A program made the translations under genes and the position numbers. From JBBRVW01 sp963784645 (GTDB lineage Bacteria; Actinomycetota; Actinomycetes; JACCUZ01): 64,000 nucleotides of DNA. The stretch lies in the NCBI GenBank assembly GCA_963784645.1, contig CAWARY010000020.1, forward strand, positions 248,001 through 312,000, written 5' to 3'. The notes under the pieces were generated by a model, which was not told the origin of the DNA, did not search any database, and saw only the letters and a list, made by a program, of their open reading frames with translations. Below, piece after piece: positions 1 to 10,749 of this stretch (positions are counted from its first letter, which is position 1; each line of letters starts with the position of its first letter).

Positions 1-145
1 CGACCCCGACGCCGCCCGCCGGCTGGTCGGCGACGACGTCTGGCACTGGCTGGACGCCGACCGCGAGGTCGACCGCCGCGGCCAGCCACCGGGTGTCGAC
101 CCGGCCACCCTCGAACGCATCGTCGACCGACTGGAGCACCTGTGA
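1..145 (+). CDS. C-terminal end of an unidentified protein (possibly DUF4350)
   Basis: The window opens inside a gene. In the frame starting at base 2 it reads 47 residues, ending DRLEHL and TGA at 143-145. The tail is charged and rich in Asp and Arg, with no motif I can assign. In M. tuberculosis a DUF4350 gene (Rv3691) lies directly before the moxR2-DUF58 pair, and this fragment sits in that position, so a DUF4350 protein is the best contextual guess. The sequence itself does not prove it. It lies 64 bases upstream of the moxR start and is probably part of the same operon. Confidence 0.5.
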   Translation, partial: DPDAARRLVGDDVWHWLDADREVDRRGQPPGVDPATLERIVDRLEHL

Positions 146-209
146 GACCCGCCCGACGTTCCCACTCCGCTCGTACCGCGCTACGCACGGCAACCACAGG
201 GGCCCCCCG

Positions 210-1181
<972 letters not shown>

Positions 1182-1186
1182 GCACC

Positions 1187-2467
1187 ATGACCGTCCCGCT
1201 GGAGTTCCGCGCGACACCCCGGCCGCGCCGGCTGGCGGTGATCGCCGGGCTCGCGGTCGCCTTCGCCGTCGCGACCGCACACGGCGAGCTGCTCGTGGTC
1301 GCCGTGGTGCCGCTCGTCCTCCTGGCGCTCTCGCCGCGCAGCGCTGCCCCGGAGTCGCTGGACCTGTCGGTCGCGCTCGGCAGCGACCGCTGCGTCGAAG
1401 GCGACGAGGTGACCCTCGAGCTACGCGTCGCGCTGCCCGGCGCCGACCGGCTGGAGGCCGAGCCGGTGCTGCCGCCGTGGACCGAGGCCCGGTTCGCCGG
1501 GCACCACGACGAGGGCGGGACCCGCGTGCTGCGCTGGACCCTGGTACCGACCCGGTGGGGCCGGCACACGGTCGGCCCGGTGCGACTGCGGGTGGTGGCC
1601 GGCGGTGGCTCGTACGTCGCGCGCGCCCGGGTCGACGTCGGCGACCTCGTCGTCTACCCCGCCGCGGCCGCGCTGGCCCGCGCGGTCTCACCGTACGAGC
1701 TCGCCGCACCGCTGGGCGAGCACCCCAGCCGCGCCGTCGGGTCCGGGGTCGAGTTCGCCGGGGTACGGCCGTACGGGCCCGGCGACCGCCAGCGCGACGT
1801 CGACTGGCGCACCTCGGCGCGGCACGGCGAGCTGTTCGTCCGGCAGTACGCCGCCGAGCGCGCGTTCGACCTGGTGCTGGTCCTGGACACCACTGCCGAC
1901 GCCGGCGAGGCCGGCCACTCGTCGCTGGACCTGACGGTCCGGGCCGCGACGGGGCTCGCGCAGACCTACCTGCGGGCCCACGACCGGGTCGGGCTGGTCA
2001 CCTTCGGCGGCCCGTTGCGCTGGCTGGCACCCGCGGCCGGACCGCGCCAGCTGTTCCAGGTGTGCGAGGCGGTGCTCGCGATGCGTCCGGACGAGGGCGA
2101 GAAGGACGCCGGCCCGGTGCACTACGGACTCGGACACCTGCCGCGCGGCATGCTGCCGCACCGCGCGTTCGTCGCCCTGCTCACCCCGCTGCTCGACGAG
2201 GGACCCCTCGACGCGGTCCGGCTGATGCGCGACCGAGGGTTCGCACCCCTGGTCGTCGACGTGCTGAACGCGGAGCCGACGGTCGCCGCCGGCTCACGCT
2301 CCGAGGCACTGACCCTGCGCACCTGGCGGATGCAGCGCGAGGCGCTCAAGATCGAGCTGGGCTCCATGGGTATCGCGGTGCTCGACTGGGACGGCGAGGC
2401 GGAGCTGACCGGTGGCCTCCTGCACGCCATGCGGGCTGCCCGCCCCGGGAGCCGGTCGTGGCAGTGA
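1187..2467 (+). CDS. DUF58 domain protein (VWA-like), first cassette
   Basis: This 426-residue protein begins with two short hydrophobic segments (about residues 15-50), then a beta-rich middle, then the DUF58 signature around PYGPGDRQRDVDWRTSAR and a VWA-like domain with LVLVLDTTAD. DUF58 proteins are the usual partners of MoxR ATPases. What they assemble is generally unknown. The start is the first ATG after the moxR stop. The stop overlaps the GTG of the next gene by 4 bases, indicating translational coupling. Confidence 0.9.
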   Translation: MTVPLEFRATPRPRRLAVIAGLAVAFAVATAHGELLVVAVVPLVLLALSPRSAAPESLDLSVALGSDRCVEGDEVTLELRVALPGADRLEAEPVLPPWTEARFAGHHDEGGTRVLRWTLVPTRWGRHTVGPVRLRVVAGGGSYVARARVDVGDLVVYPAAAALARAVSPYELAAPLGEHPSRAVGSGVEFAGVRPYGPGDRQRDVDWRTSARHGELFVRQYAAERAFDLVLVLDTTADAGEAGHSSLDLTVRAATGLAQTYLRAHDRVGLVTFGGPLRWLAPAAGPRQLFQVCEAVLAMRPDEGEKDAGPVHYGLGHLPRGMLPHRAFVALLTPLLDEGPLDAVRLMRDRGFAPLVVDVLNAEPTVAAGSRSEALTLRTWRMQREALKIELGSMGIAVLDWDGEAELTGGLLHAMRAARPGSRSWQ

Positions 2468-3000
2468 CCCCGGCTGGCGGTCGGGCCGCGCCGACCTGGG
2501 GCGACGCCGCGGCCCGGTCGCTCGTCGTCCTCACCGCCACGGCGGTGGCGGTGGTGGCAGCCGTCCCCGACGTCAACCGCTACGTCGTACTGCTCGGCGG
2601 GATCACCGTGGTCGTGAGCTCGGCCGCGGCGGTCCTCCCCTTCCGGATGCCCGGCACCCTGACGGTGCTCGCGGCGACGCTGACGGTGCTGCTCGCCGGA
2701 ACCCTGGACGTCTCCTCCCTGCGGCCGCTGCAGGCGGTGGCCGACGCGGCGCTGCTGCTCGCACTGGTCGCGGCCCTCGCCGCCCGGGAGGACGTCGGCG
2801 GCCGTGCTCCGCACGCGGCTTCGCTGCCGCTGCGCACGCCCGCGGTCCGCGCGGTGGGGCCCGTCCTCGCGCTGGGTGCGGGTGCAGTTGTCGCCGTCAC
2901 AGCGGCGCAGGACGTCGTACCCTCGGTGCCGTTGGTCCTCGCCGGCCTGGCTGCCGCCGTGGTCGCCCTCGTGGTGGCGGCGGGAGCTCATCGCAGCTGA
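2464..3000 (+). CDS. Small integral membrane protein in MoxR operon
   Basis: A 178-residue hydrophobic protein of unknown family. It has about five or six transmembrane stretches made mostly of Ala, Val and Leu (for example residues 18-36, 40-58, 65-80, 85-102, 130-150 and 155-175) joined by very short loops. GTG 2464 gives a GTGA overlap with the DUF58 stop, and GTG 2458 is an equally legal alternative. Its place as third gene of the MoxR-DUF58 operon suggests it anchors or assists that system. No catalytic motif is visible. Confidence 0.75.
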   Translation: MTPAGGRAAPTWGDAAARSLVVLTATAVAVVAAVPDVNRYVVLLGGITVVVSSAAAVLPFRMPGTLTVLAATLTVLLAGTLDVSSLRPLQAVADAALLLALVAALAAREDVGGRAPHAASLPLRTPAVRAVGPVLALGAGAVVAVTAAQDVVPSVPLVLAGLAAAVVALVVAAGAHRS

Positions 3001-3119
3001 TCCGGTGTGGCGAGATCGTTACTTAGAGGCGCACCCAGCGCCTGGCCGTGATGACAGACTCCCCCGCAGAAGAGGGGACGCGCGTCACAGCCGTCCGGCA
3101 GGTGAGCGCAGGAGGACCC

Positions 3120-4150
<1,031 letters not shown>

Positions 4151-4151
<1 letters not shown>

Positions 4152-5449
4152 TGCGCGACGCGCTGCAGGGCCTCACGACCCGCGGACGGTCGTTCATCGC
4201 CGCCGGCGTCGCCGTCCTGCTCGCCGCGGTCGCGACGTCGCAGAAGGACCTGCTGCGGGTGGCGATCCTGCTGCTCGCGCTGCCCTTGGTGAGCGCGCTC
4301 GTCGTGGCGCGCACCCGGTACCGGCTGTCCTCGCGGCGGCGTCTCGGCTCCGGCCGCACCGCGGCCGGCCAGGACACCGCGGTCACCCTCCGGCTCGACA
4401 ACGTCTCGCGGCTGCCGACCGGACTGCTCCTCGTCGAGGACAAGGTGCCCTACGTCCTCGGGTCACGGCCGCGGTTCGTCCTGGACCGGGTGGAGCCCCG
4501 CGGCCGTCGCGAGGTCACCTACACGGTGCGGTCCGACGTGCGCGGGCGCTACAGCCTCGGCCCGCTGACGATCCGCCTCACCGACCCGTTCGGCATGTGC
4601 GAGCTGCAGCGGTCCTTCAGCTCGCGCGACACCCTCGTCGTCACCCCGCCGGTCACGCCGCTACCGGCGGTCGCGCTCGCGGGCGAGTGGACCGGCAGCG
4701 GCGAGAGCCGGGCCCGGTCGCTCGCCAGCGCCGGCGAGGACGACGCCGGCGTCCGCGAGTACCGCCAGGGCGACGACCTGCGCCGCGTGCACTGGCGCTC
4801 CACCGCCCGGCTCGACAAGGTCATGGTCCGCCGCGAGGAGCAGCCGTGGCAGGCCCGCGCCACCCTGCTGCTCGACTCGCGGTCCGTCGCGCACGGCGGC
4901 GAGGGACCGGCGTCCTCCTTCGAGTGGGCCGTCGCCGCAGCCGCGTCGGTGGGTGTGCACCTGGTCCGCTCCGGCTACCACGTCCGGCTGCTCACCGACA
5001 CCGGTGCGGCGATCGAGGGCAGCGACCTGGGCGTCGACGGCGGCAGCAGCGACGTCGAAGGCGCACTGCTCGATGCGCTCGCCGTCCTGCAGAGCTCGAA
5101 CCACGACAGCCTGCGCGACGCCTCGGCCGCCCTGCGCCGCGGCGGCGGCGACGGCCTGCTGGTCGCCCTGCTCGGATCGCTCGACCTCGAGGAGACCCGG
5201 TTGCTGGCCCGGCTCCGGCACGGCACCACGACGGCCGTCGCGATCGTCCTGGACACACCGACGTGGAACGTCGCCGGGTCGCGGTCGCGGGTGTCCCCGG
5301 CCGACGTCGCCGGCTCGATCGAGCTGCTGCGCGCGTCGGGGTGGCGCGTGCTGCGCGCCAAGGCCGGCGACTCCCTGCCCGACATGTGGAGCCAGGCCGG
5401 CCGGCACGGGTCGGCCGCCATGCGCACCCTCGCGGGGACGACCCGATGA
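4151..5449 (+). CDS. DUF58 domain protein, second cassette
   Basis: A 432-residue DUF58 protein. Two N-terminal hydrophobic segments (about residues 15-32 and 34-54) are followed by a beta-sandwich region and the DUF58 signature VREYRQGDDLRRVHWRSTAR, then a degenerate VWA-like domain (LLLDSRS). It starts with GTG overlapping the moxR stop by one base and ends in an ATGA overlap with the transglutaminase gene. The order MoxR-DUF58-transglutaminase is a standard actinobacterial operon, so the three products very likely act together at the membrane. Confidence 0.92.
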
Positions 5450-7827
5450 CCGGGTCGTCGCTGCGGATGCCGCTGGCCGCCGCCTTCGCCACCATCACCG
5501 CCGCGATCTGCCTCGGCCCCGCCTTCCTCACCGGCTCCTGGTTCCTGCCCACGGCATTCGGCGTGCTCGTGGTCGGCGCCGGGTGCGAGGCGGCCCGTCG
5601 GCTGGCGGCCTCGCGCAGCACCGTCGCGGTCGGCGGGGCGCTCGCGCTGCTGCTCTACCTCGTGCTCCGCTACGCCCACGCCGAGGCGCTGTTCGGCGTC
5701 ATCCCCTGGACCGCCTCGATCGACCACCTCGGCGAGCTGGCCTCCTCCGGGCGCCGCGACATCAACCGCTACCAGGCGCCGATCGGGGTCTCCCCCGGAA
5801 TCGAGCTGCTCACCGTGGGCGGCGTCGGCCTGGTGGCGCTGCTCGTCGACACCCTCGCGGTCACCTTCCGGCGGGCCGCGCTCGCCGGGCTGCCGCTGCT
5901 TGTCCTCTACACGGTGCCCACCGCCGTCGCGCCCGACGGTGTGGGGTGGGTCGCCTTCGCGCTCTGCGGCGTCGCGTTCCTCACCCTGCTGCTGGCCGAG
6001 TCGCGCGAGCGGGTGAGCCGGTGGGGCCGCCCGATGCGCTACAGCGCCGAGCGCACCAACTACCGCCCCGAGGTGGAGACCGCCCCGCTGGGGCAGGTCG
6101 GCCGACGCGTCGGCGCGACCGCGCTCGGCCTGGCACTGATCGTGCCGGCCGTGCTGCCCGACGTCACGGCGAGCAGCTTCGGCTTCGGCAGCGGCGGCTT
6201 CGGCCGTGGCGGGGGCGGCGGCCCCGAGGTGACGGTCGTCAACCCGATCCTCGACCTGGGGTCGAGCCTGCGGCAGGGCGAGAACACGCCGCTCATCCGC
6301 TACCGCGGCCGGCCGACGTACCTGCGGCTGGTGGCCGACGACACGTTCACCGGCGACACCTGGGCGCCCAGCAACCTCAAGGTGTCCCGCGACAGCAACG
6401 ACGTCGAGGACGGGCTGAGCACTGCGCCGGGGCTCGGCCCGACAGTGAACCGCGGGAAGCGCACCCACCGGATCGAGGTGTTCGACCTCGACCAGCGCTG
6501 GCTGCCGCTGCCCTACCCCGCGACCAAGGTGCGCGACATCGACGGCACCTGGCTCTACGACCCGACGACCTTCAACGTCTTCGGCGAGAACAGCTCGACC
6601 AGGCAGATCTCCTACGCGGTGGCCTCGCTGTCGGTGGAGCCCACCGCGGCGCAGCTGGACGCCGCGTCCCCGTCGGTGCCGCCCTCCCTGCGCAGGTACG
6701 TCCGGCTGCCCGACATCGACCCGGCCATCGGCGCGGCCGCCGACCAGGTCGTCGCTGACGCGCGGGCCACGACCAACTACGCGAAGGCGCTCGCGATCCA
6801 GGACTGGCTGCGCGGCCCGGAGTTCCAGTACTCCCAGACCCTCGACCCGACCGGCCCCGGCGACAAGAACGGGTCGGACGCCATCGCCGAGTTCCTCAAG
6901 ACCAGGCGCGGCTACTGCGTGCAGTTCTCCTCGACCATGGCCGTGATGGCCCGGGACCAGGGCATCCCGGCCAGGGTCGCCGTCGGCTTCGCGCCCGGGC
7001 AGCGGCAGCCGAACGGCAGCTACGTCGTCGGCGCGCACGACGCGCACGCGTGGCCGGAGCTGTACTTCCAGGGCGTCGGCTGGGTGCGCTTCGAGCCCAC
7101 ACCGTCGTCCGGCGCGCCGTCGGGCGTCGTGCCGCCGCAGTACGCCACCGAGCGGCCCGCCGGCGGCACGCCGAGCGAGACGCCCGGTGCGAGCCCGACG
7201 CCGACGAGCACGGCCACCGGCGATGCGGCTGCCAACCCCCGGCTGCGCGAGGACATCTTCGAGACCACCCCGAAGGGCGGCGGGGGCATCGGGGCCGGCC
7301 CGATCCGCATCCCCGTGGTGCCGTTCGTCATCGGGCTGGTCGTTCTGGTGCTGCTGTCCGTCCCGGCGTTCGCCCGGGTGCTGCTCCGCCGCCGGCGCTG
7401 GGCCGATGCCGACAGCCCGTCGGCGGTCGCCCTGGCGGCCTGGCGGGACCTGCACGACACCCTCGTCGACCACGGCTACGACTGGGACCCGGCCGACCCG
7501 CCGCGTCGCGGTGCGGCCCGCCTCATCGAGCAGCGGCACCTGACGGGAGACCCCTCCGCGGCCGTGCAGCGGATCGCCGCCGCCACCGAGCAGGCCCGCT
7601 ACGCCCCGGTGATGTCGCCGGTCGGCGACCTGCGCACCGACGTGGGGACCGTGCGCGCCGCGCTCACCGCCGATGCGTCGCGGTGGGCCCGGTGGCGGGT
7701 CCGGCTGCTGCCGCGGTCCACCCGGTCGGTCGCGAGCGGGATCAGCGAGAAGCTTGCCGACGTGCTGGACGCCGTCGACGCGGCGTCCGCCGCGGTCGGC
7801 ACCCGGCTCCGCCTGCGCCGCTCCTGA
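5446..7827 (+). CDS. Membrane transglutaminase-like protein (TgpA type)
   Basis: A 793-residue membrane protein. An N-terminal block of about six or seven transmembrane helices (residues 1-235) precedes a large extracytoplasmic region. The transglutaminase-like core has Cys491 in GYCVQFSS, His534 in DAHAW and Glu550 in FEPTP where the third catalytic residue is expected. A Pro/Thr/Ser-rich linker leads to a transmembrane helix (about 625-645) and a cytoplasmic DUF4129-like tail. A Gly/Phe-rich low-complexity stretch sits near residues 240-265. The ATG overlaps the DUF58 stop as ATGA. Transglutaminase-like folds can act as thiol proteases or cross-linkers, and the substrate is unknown. Confidence 0.92.
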   Translation: MTGSSLRMPLAAAFATITAAICLGPAFLTGSWFLPTAFGVLVVGAGCEAARRLAASRSTVAVGGALALLLYLVLRYAHAEALFGVIPWTASIDHLGELASSGRRDINRYQAPIGVSPGIELLTVGGVGLVALLVDTLAVTFRRAALAGLPLLVLYTVPTAVAPDGVGWVAFALCGVAFLTLLLAESRERVSRWGRPMRYSAERTNYRPEVETAPLGQVGRRVGATALGLALIVPAVLPDVTASSFGFGSGGFGRGGGGGPEVTVVNPILDLGSSLRQGENTPLIRYRGRPTYLRLVADDTFTGDTWAPSNLKVSRDSNDVEDGLSTAPGLGPTVNRGKRTHRIEVFDLDQRWLPLPYPATKVRDIDGTWLYDPTTFNVFGENSSTRQISYAVASLSVEPTAAQLDAASPSVPPSLRRYVRLPDIDPAIGAAADQVVADARATTNYAKALAIQDWLRGPEFQYSQTLDPTGPGDKNGSDAIAEFLKTRRGYCVQFSSTMAVMARDQGIPARVAVGFAPGQRQPNGSYVVGAHDAHAWPELYFQGVGWVRFEPTPSSGAPSGVVPPQYATERPAGGTPSETPGASPTPTSTATGDAAANPRLREDIFETTPKGGGGIGAGPIRIPVVPFVIGLVVLVLLSVPAFARVLLRRRRWADADSPSAVALAAWRDLHDTLVDHGYDWDPADPPRRGAARLIEQRHLTGDPSAAVQRIAAATEQARYAPVMSPVGDLRTDVGTVRAALTADASRWARWRVRLLPRSTRSVASGISEKLADVLDAVDAASAAVGTRLRLRRS

Positions 7828-7992
7828 CCACGCCACCCACCCATCACGCCACTCCTGACCACGCCACCCCGCCCCTCGGCGACCTGACCGGCGTCATGAT
7901 CGTTCGCTCACGAACCGCCGGGACGCGCCGGACGTCGTGAGCGAGTCGGGAGCTCACGATCTTGGGAGGTCGGGAGCTCACGATCGTGCGAG
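7828..7992. repeat. Intergenic region with tandem duplication and inverted repeat
   Basis: This gap holds three repeats. An exact 18-base unit (CTCCTGACCACGCCACCC) occurs at 7821-7838, spanning the transglutaminase stop, and at 7852-7869, a 31-base duplication. TCGCTCACGA at 7904-7913 pairs with TCGTGAGCGA at 7935-7944, a stem that may terminate either converging transcript. GTCGGGAGCTCACGATC occurs at 7945-7961 and again at 7969-7985. No coding potential is evident. Confidence 0.75.
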
Positions 7993-8436
7993 CTAGAGGT
8001 CGCTGCGGCCGTTCTCGTCGCGACGGCGGTTCCAGCGCTCTTCCATCCGGGCCATGAACCCGCCGGAGCCGGCGGACCCGCGCTGGCGCCGGCCACCACC
8101 GGCGCCGGCCTTCTGCGGTGGGCGACGGACCCCGCTGGGGTCGACGACCCCGAGCTGGGCGGCGGTCGTCACTGCCCGGTAGCTCGTGACGGCGAAGAAC
8201 GCGGACGCCAGCATGAGGACGAAGCCCACGATGCTGACAGGCACCTGCTGCGCGACCAGGCCGGTCATCAGCAGGACCACACCGACCAGGAACACGAGAC
8301 CGGCCAGCAGGGCGCGCCGGCGGAAGTTGCTCCGAGGGTCCTTGCCGCGCAGCGAGGACGCGAACTTCGGGTCCTCGGCATAGAGGGCGCGCTCCATCTG
8401 CTCGAGCAGTCGCTGCTCGTGCTCGGAGAGCGGCAC
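7993..8436 (-). CDS. DUF3040 membrane protein
   Basis: A 147-residue protein of the DUF3040 family. The N-terminus has the family signature PLSEHEQRLLEQMERALYAEDP, followed by a basic stretch and two transmembrane helices (about residues 45-65 and 70-90). The tail is Gly/Arg-rich. I chose GTG 8436 because the family signature begins right after it and GAGGAGGAG lies six bases upstream. An in-frame ATG at 8484 has no ribosome site. Homologues are common near dinB or mraZ in actinobacteria. Function is unknown. Confidence 0.88.
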   Translation of the reverse strand: MPLSEHEQRLLEQMERALYAEDPKFASSLRGKDPRSNFRRRALLAGLVFLVGVVLLMTGLVAQQVPVSIVGFVLMLASAFFAVTSYRAVTTAAQLGVVDPSGVRRPPQKAGAGGGRRQRGSAGSGGFMARMEERWNRRRDENGRSDL

Positions 8437-8499
8437 GGACTCCTCCTCGGGGACAGTCGTCCAGGTGCAGGGTTCGCGACCCATGAGGTGCGTAGACCC

Positions 8500-8505
8500 A
8501 GGATA
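8500..8505 (-). promoter_or_regulatory. -10 box of DUF3040 gene
   Basis: On the minus strand this reads TATCCT, a good TANNNT -10 element. It lies about 65 bases before the GTG at 8436, leaving room for a leader that carries the strong GAGGAGGAG ribosome site. Confidence 0.45.
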
Positions 8506-8607
8506 TGCGCCCGGAGGGTCGGATGAAACCCGGACCGGGAAGCCTGTGAAGAACGGTGGGTACGGACGATCACTCTTCCTCCGGTCGGCCCCCCTCGGAT
8601 GACCGGC

Positions 8608-9918
8608 TCAGCGATCGGTGCGGCCGCGACGTGGAGCCCGCTCGTACGGCGGTCCGTCGGGGCCGTGGCGGCTGACGCCGTCGCCGGCGTCGGGCCGGCG
8701 GGGGTCGACCAGGCTGGCCGGCTGCACCACGCCCTGACCGAAGCGGCGGGCAGCCTTGTCGGCGGCCTGCTCCGCCTCCCGACGCCCCTGGCTGCGCTCC
8801 CCGAGCAGCAGCTGGTGCGGTGCGGACTCGGACTGGGTCAGGCCCTCGACCCGGATGCCGACGAGCCGGAGCCGGGCCCGGTCCAGACCGAGCGCCTCGT
8901 AGAGCTGGCGCGCGGTGGCGTAGAGGACGGCGGCCACGTCGGTGGCCTCCGGGAGGGTGCGCGCCCGGGTGATCGTGGTGAAGTCGGCGAACCGGATCTT
9001 GATGCTGATCGTGCGGCCGGCCAGGCCGGCGCTGCGCAGCCGGCCCGCAGTGCGCTCGGCCAGGCGCAGCAGCTCGCGCCGGACGACGTCGGGGTCGTCG
9101 ACGTCGCGGGCGAAGGTCTCCTCGGCGCCGATGCTCTTGTCCGGCTCGTGCGGCACCACCCGGCGCTCGTCGCGGCCCCAGGACAGTGCGTGCAGGTGCG
9201 AGCCGGTCGCCTGACCGAGGGCGCGCACCAGGGTCTGCGCCGGGGTGTGGGCGATGTCGCCGACGGTGTGCAGCCCGAGCCGGGTCAGCTCCTTCTCGGT
9301 CTTCTCCCCCACCCCCCACAGGGCGCCGACCGGGAGCGGGTGCAGGAACGCCACGACGTCGGCTGCCGGGACCACGAGCAGGCCGTCGGGCTTGCTGCGG
9401 GTGGAGGCCAGCTTCGCGACGAACTTGGTCGAGGCGATGCCGACCGAGCAGGTGATGCCCTGCTCGTCGGCGACCCGGTCGCGGATCAGCTGGCCGATCT
9501 CGCTCGGCCGGCCGAGCCGGCGGATCGCCCCGGAGACGTCGAGGAACGCCTCGTCGAGCGAGAGCGGCTCGACCATCGGAGTGACCGACCGGAAGAGCTC
9601 CATCACCCCGGCGGAGACCGTGGAGTAGAGACCGTGGCTCGGCTCGACGACGGTGGCCTGGGGGCACATCCGCCGGGCCCGGGTCATGGGCATCGCGGAG
9701 TGCACGCCGTAGCTGCGCGCCTCGTAGGTCGCGGACAGCACCACGCCGCGCGAACCGCCGCCGATGATGACCGGCGTCCCCTTCAGCTCCGGGCGGCTGA
9801 TGAGCTCGCAGGACGCGTAGAAGGCATCCATGTCGACGTGCAGCATCGTGCAGCCGGTGTCGTCACCCGGCGGCCCGGACGGCGGCCCCGGGCGGTGCAG
9901 CTGCTGGCTACGGCTCAT
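8608..9918 (-). CDS. dinB: DNA polymerase IV (Y-family translesion polymerase)
   Basis: A 436-residue Y-family polymerase that copies damaged templates. The palm carries HVDMDAFYASCE (metal ligand Asp29) and the catalytic SLDEAFLDVSG (Asp122, Glu123). The helix-hairpin-helix region GALWGVGEKTEKEL and the little-finger domain (about residues 265-375) follow. The C-terminal 60 residues are a Gly/Arg/Pro-rich tail with no recognisable clamp motif at the very end. A QLLLGE segment near residue 368 could serve as one. It follows the methyltransferase gene by 21 bases, and no SOS box is visible directly before it. Confidence 0.95.
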   Translation of the reverse strand: MSRSQQLHRPGPPSGPPGDDTGCTMLHVDMDAFYASCELISRPELKGTPVIIGGGSRGVVLSATYEARSYGVHSAMPMTRARRMCPQATVVEPSHGLYSTVSAGVMELFRSVTPMVEPLSLDEAFLDVSGAIRRLGRPSEIGQLIRDRVADEQGITCSVGIASTKFVAKLASTRSKPDGLLVVPAADVVAFLHPLPVGALWGVGEKTEKELTRLGLHTVGDIAHTPAQTLVRALGQATGSHLHALSWGRDERRVVPHEPDKSIGAEETFARDVDDPDVVRRELLRLAERTAGRLRSAGLAGRTISIKIRFADFTTITRARTLPEATDVAAVLYATARQLYEALGLDRARLRLVGIRVEGLTQSESAPHQLLLGERSQGRREAEQAADKAARRFGQGVVQPASLVDPRRPDAGDGVSRHGPDGPPYERAPRRGRTDR

Positions 9919-9939
9919 CGTGGGTGGTCGCCCTCGACG

Positions 9940-10698
9940 TCAGCGACGGGTGGCACGGACGTGCAGCTGGGTCGCGAGCGCCCGGAACTCGGGCAGTGCG
10001 GCCGTGGCCGTCTCGAGGCCGACGAGCGCCTCGGCAGCGCCGGGCTCGCCGTCGACCAGCGCGCCCGGGACCAGGTCGGCGACGGTGCGGACGCCGTGCA
10101 GCGCCTCGACCCGCAGGCCGGCGGCGGCGAGCAGGGCGGTGAGCACCGGCTCGGTGAAGCGCCGACGCAGCGGGTCGCCCGGCCCCCAGCGGCCGTCGGC
10201 GTCGTCCAGGGCGTGCCGGGCCTCGGCGAACCGGCCGGCCACTGCCCGGGCCAGGACGACGGCGTTGCGGGACGCGACCAGCAGGCTGAGGGTGCCGCCG
10301 GGCCGGAGCGCCGACGCGAGTGCAGCGAGGGCGGGCACCGGGTCGTCGACGTGCTCGAGGACGCCGTGGCAGAGCACCAGGTCGGCGCTGCCGGCGTCGA
10401 CGACGTCGAGCAGGCCGGCCGCGTCGCCCTGGACGGCACGGACCTCGACCCCGGCCTCGCCGGCCCGGCGCTGCAGCGCGGCGAGGGCGTCAGGGCTGGG
10501 GTCGACCACGGTGACCCGGTGGCCGAGGCGGGCCAGCGGCACGGCGAACCCCCCGGTGCCGCCGCCGACGTCGACGACGTCGAGCGGCCGGTGGGGGTCG
10601 CCGCCGGTCGCGAGGTCGCGCAGCGCGTCCCACACCACCGCGGTGCGCGCGGTGCGGGTGCTGCGGTCGAGCTCGTCGGTGCGGGCTGAGGAGGGCAC
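9940..10698 (-). CDS. Class I SAM-dependent methyltransferase
   Basis: A 252-residue Rossmann-fold methyltransferase. Motif I is VVDVGGGTGGFAVPLA (about residues 40-55), the acidic loop is VTVVDPSP, and the post-I motif is DLVLCHGVLEHVDDP. The substrate cannot be predicted. GTG 10698 sits six bases after a TAGCCT -10 box, so the message is probably leaderless. dinB follows closely and may be co-transcribed. Confidence 0.85.
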   Translation of the reverse strand: MPSSARTDELDRSTRTARTAVVWDALRDLATGGDPHRPLDVVDVGGGTGGFAVPLARLGHRVTVVDPSPDALAALQRRAGEAGVEVRAVQGDAAGLLDVVDAGSADLVLCHGVLEHVDDPVPALAALASALRPGGTLSLLVASRNAVVLARAVAGRFAEARHALDDADGRWGPGDPLRRRFTEPVLTALLAAAGLRVEALHGVRTVADLVPGALVDGEPGAAEALVGLETATAALPEFRALATQLHVRATRR

Positions 10699-10704
10699 GG
10701 CCTC

Positions 10705-10710
10705 AGGCTA
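10705..10710 (-). promoter_or_regulatory. Leaderless promoter -10 of methyltransferase-dinB
   Basis: On the minus strand this is TAGCCT, with six bases before GTG 10698. Confidence 0.55.
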
Positions 10711-10749
10711 CTGAGCGGCGCTCGTGGTGACCCGCTCATCCCGGTTCGG

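Noticed and set aside
4975..7836. Very long open frame (953 codons) antisense to the DUF58 and transglutaminase genes
   Set aside because: It is a shadow of GC-rich codon bias: low complexity, rich in Arg/Gly/Ala, with no domain, while the sense strand holds well-conserved proteins.
8581..8606. Terminator after dinB from CCGGTC/GACCGG
   Set aside because: Six-base arms with a long spacer are too weak in DNA this GC-rich.
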